Assembly (NCBI RefSeq): GCF_963518785.1
Contig: NZ_CAUQKJ010000001.1
Span: 310,001 to 374,000 of the forward strand
Direction: 5' to 3'
From: an uncultured Campylobacter sp.
GTDB lineage: Bacteria; Campylobacterota; Campylobacteria; Campylobacterales; Campylobacteraceae
DNA length: 64,000 bases
Shown: piece by piece, positions 62,144 to 64,000 of the stretch
Layout of the letters: each line of letters opens with the position of its first letter
Position numbering within the stretch: position 1 is the stretch's first letter
Notes under the pieces: model-generated
The model's input: only the letters and a program-made list of their open reading frames with translations
What the model was told of the DNA's origin: nothing
Database searches by the model: none
Translations under genes and position numbers: made by a program

Positions 62144-64000
62144 ATGAAAAAATACATAATGACGCCGATTTATTACGTAAACGACGTCCCGCATATCGGT
62201 CACGCATACACGACGATCATCGCCGATACGATGGCTAGATTTTACCGCCTGCAAGGGCACGAAGTCTTTTTTAAAACGGGCACCGACGAGCACGGCCAAA
62301 AGATCGAGGAGGCCGCAGCCAAGCACGGCCAAAGCCCGAAGCAATACGCAGATGACGTAAGCGCTAAATTTAAAGACCTGTGGGACGAGTTTGACATCAG
62401 CTACGATATGTTTTCGCGCACTACCGATGCCGCGCATGAGGCGGCGGTGCAAAACGTATTTCGCAAGATGTATGAAAAGGGCGACATTTATAAGGGCGAA
62501 TACGAGGGCAACTACTGTGTAAGCTGCGAGAGTTTTTTCCCTTCCGCTCAGCTAATCGACGGCGAGTATTGCCCCGACTGCGGCAAAAAGACTAAAATTT
62601 TAAAAGAGGAGAGCTATTTTTTCAGGCTTAGCGCCTACGCAGAGCGGCTTTTAAAATGGTACGAGGATGAAAAGTGCATCCTTCCCCTAGGCAAAAAAAA
62701 TGAGGTAATAAGCTTCGTAAAAAGCGGACTGAAGGATCTTTCGATCACACGAACGGGCTTTGATTGGGGTATTAAAATTCCGCCCGAGCTGAACGATTCG
62801 AAGCACGTGATTTACGTCTGGCTGGACGCGCTGATGGATTATCTTAGCTCGCTCGGATTTTGTGCGGGCGGCGAGCGGATGGAGTATTGGGGCGACGCGC
62901 TGCATATCGTAGGCAAGGACATTTTGCGCTTTCACGCCGTTTATTGGCCTGCGTTTTTGATGAGCCTGGGACTAAATATGCCACGCAGCATCGCAGCTCA
63001 CGGCTGGTGGACGCGCGACGGCAAAAAGATGAGCAAGAGCCTTGGCAACGTAGTGGATCCGCGCGAGGTCGCAAACGCCTACGGGCTAGAGCAGTTTAGG
63101 TATTTCTTGCTGCGAGAGGTGCCGTTCGGCCAAGACGGCGATTTTTCGCAAAAAGCGATCATCAACCGCGTAAATTCCGAGCTTGCCAACGAGCTTGGAA
63201 ATCTGCTCAGCCGCATCGTCGGCATGAGCGCGAAATACTCGGACTACGTCATAAATTCCAAAGACGTGATGAAATTTTTCACCGCCGAGATCGAGGAGGC
63301 GAACTCCCATCTGAGCGCAGCACTTAGCGCGCTTGAGGAGGTCGCCACCAATAGATATTTAGAGGAGCTTTGGAGGGCGCTTGCTCTTGCGAACGCTTCG
63401 ATTGCAAAATATGAGCCGTGGAATTTGATGAAAAACGGCGAGCAGGCTAAGGCACTGGCTCTCGTCGCATTGGTTGCAAATATTTTGGCGGGCGCTACGG
63501 TGCTGCTAAGCCCCGCGATGCCGCAGACGGCGGCGCAGATCGCGGAGACGCTCGGCTTTGAAATAACCACTCCGCTTTATGAAAAGCTGGTGCTTCGCGG
63601 CGAAATTTTAGATTTTAAGGCCAAGCCGTGCGAGCCGCTTTTTACCAAGATCGATCACGAGCTAATGCCTAAAGCAGACTATGACAAGCTGGATGGCACT
63701 GCAAATTCTACAAGCTGTTCCGGTACGGATGCCGCGGTAAAAAGTGCGCTAAACTTAAACGCAAACGCTTCCGGCTCAGGCGCTACGGCGCAAGAACTCC
63801 AAGGCGCGGCATCTGAAGCGCAGATCAAAATCGATGATTTTAAAAAGTGCGTTATAAAAGTCGGCACGATTTTGGAGTGCGAAAACATTGAGGGCAGCGA
63901 GAAGTTGTTGCGATTTATGATCGATCTAGGGGAGGAGAAGCCGCGCCAAATCATCAGCGGTATCGCAAAATTTTACGATCCCGCCGCACTTGTCGGCAAG
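62144..64000 (+). CDS. metG: Methionyl-tRNA synthetase, 3' end cut by window
   Basis: Charges tRNA-Met. The frame is open from ATG 62144 (AAGGAG upstream) through the window end, 619 codons so far. Motifs are VPHIGHAYT (HIGH), the KTGTDEHGQK block, the zinc knuckle CVSC...CPDC (about 125-147), YVWLDALMDYL, KMSKS (about 295-299), and the start of the C-terminal tRNA-binding (Trbp111-like) domain (DFKKCVIKVGTILECENIEG). Between the anticodon domain and that domain lies a low-complexity linker of about 45 residues rich in Ala, Ser, Asn and Gly. The stop codon is outside. Confidence 0.96.
   Translation, partial: MKKYIMTPIYYVNDVPHIGHAYTTIIADTMARFYRLQGHEVFFKTGTDEHGQKIEEAAAKHGQSPKQYADDVSAKFKDLWDEFDISYDMFSRTTDAAHEAAVQNVFRKMYEKGDIYKGEYEGNYCVSCESFFPSAQLIDGEYCPDCGKKTKILKEESYFFRLSAYAERLLKWYEDEKCILPLGKKNEVISFVKSGLKDLSITRTGFDWGIKIPPELNDSKHVIYVWLDALMDYLSSLGFCAGGERMEYWGDALHIVGKDILRFHAVYWPAFLMSLGLNMPRSIAAHGWWTRDGKKMSKSLGNVVDPREVANAYGLEQFRYFLLREVPFGQDGDFSQKAIINRVNSELANELGNLLSRIVGMSAKYSDYVINSKDVMKFFTAEIEEANSHLSAALSALEEVATNRYLEELWRALALANASIAKYEPWNLMKNGEQAKALALVALVANILAGATVLLSPAMPQTAAQIAETLGFEITTPLYEKLVLRGEILDFKAKPCEPLFTKIDHELMPKADYDKLDGTANSTSCSGTDAAVKSALNLNANASGSGATAQELQGAASEAQIKIDDFKKCVIKVGTILECENIEGSEKLLRFMIDLGEEKPRQIISGIAKFYDPAALVGK

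Overview
The window looks like chromosome from a member of the Campylobacterota, most likely a Campylobacter species. The sequence evidence is the gene set and its order. The run aroB - mscS - mtaB - ftsH-like resembles what I recall from Helicobacter pylori and Campylobacter. There is also a futalosine-pathway radical SAM gene (mqnE), a family of secreted cysteine-rich Sel1/Hcp-like proteins, groESL under a CIRCE operator, TTG starts with good Shine-Dalgarno sites, and spacers saturated with AAATTT/AAAATTTT words. The mixed base composition (GC-rich genes, AT-rich spacers) suggests one of the higher-GC oral Campylobacter species; that is inference.

Layout. 1-9.5 kb: a cut membrane-protein gene, an AsmA-like protein (minus), groES-groEL with promoter and operator, a basic secreted low-complexity protein and ispG, separated by long spacers. 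9.5-13.7 kb: dnaB with a very long C-terminal tail, overlapped by a large membrane protein of unknown role. 13.9-20.4 kb: a tandem family of secreted cysteine-rich Sel1-type genes with two copies of a 10-codon mini-ORF and one decayed copy, then ppk and another Sel1 protein. 20.9-23.9 kb: a transferrin/haemoglobin-type TonB-dependent receptor. 24.7-28.2 kb (minus): ppa, a BOF-type secreted protein, adk and aspS. 28.2-33.3 kb (plus): nadK-recN, then tatD, lytic transglycosylase and rlpA. 33.5-36.1 kb: accessory patch with an orphan VbhA-like antitoxin, two unknown genes and a YihY/BrkB protein. 36.3-38.6 kb: a siderophore-type TonB receptor. 38.9-46.6 kb: a TrkA-like protein, aroB, mscS, mtaB, an FtsH-like protein that has lost its protease motif, and mogA.

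46.7-51.4 kb holds the most interesting locus: seven close-packed genes encoding a degenerate HMA protein, a helical ferritin-like protein, three small YtxH/glycine-zipper membrane proteins, a P-type ATPase of the DYSCALK class and a basic-tailed membrane protein. This fits a ferrosome (fez) iron-storage-organelle operon, whose hallmark is the P1B-6 ATPase FezB. With two iron-type TonB receptors nearby, it suggests an organism that invests in iron capture and storage.

51.6-64 kb: an excalibur-domain secreted protein, tgt, a membrane protein and glmS (minus), then mqnE, an NCS2 purine permease next to a purine phosphoribosyltransferase, a GT39-like membrane protein, a type IV pilin-like protein, and metG running off the right edge. 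I found no rRNA, tRNA, CRISPR array, insertion sequence or prophage.
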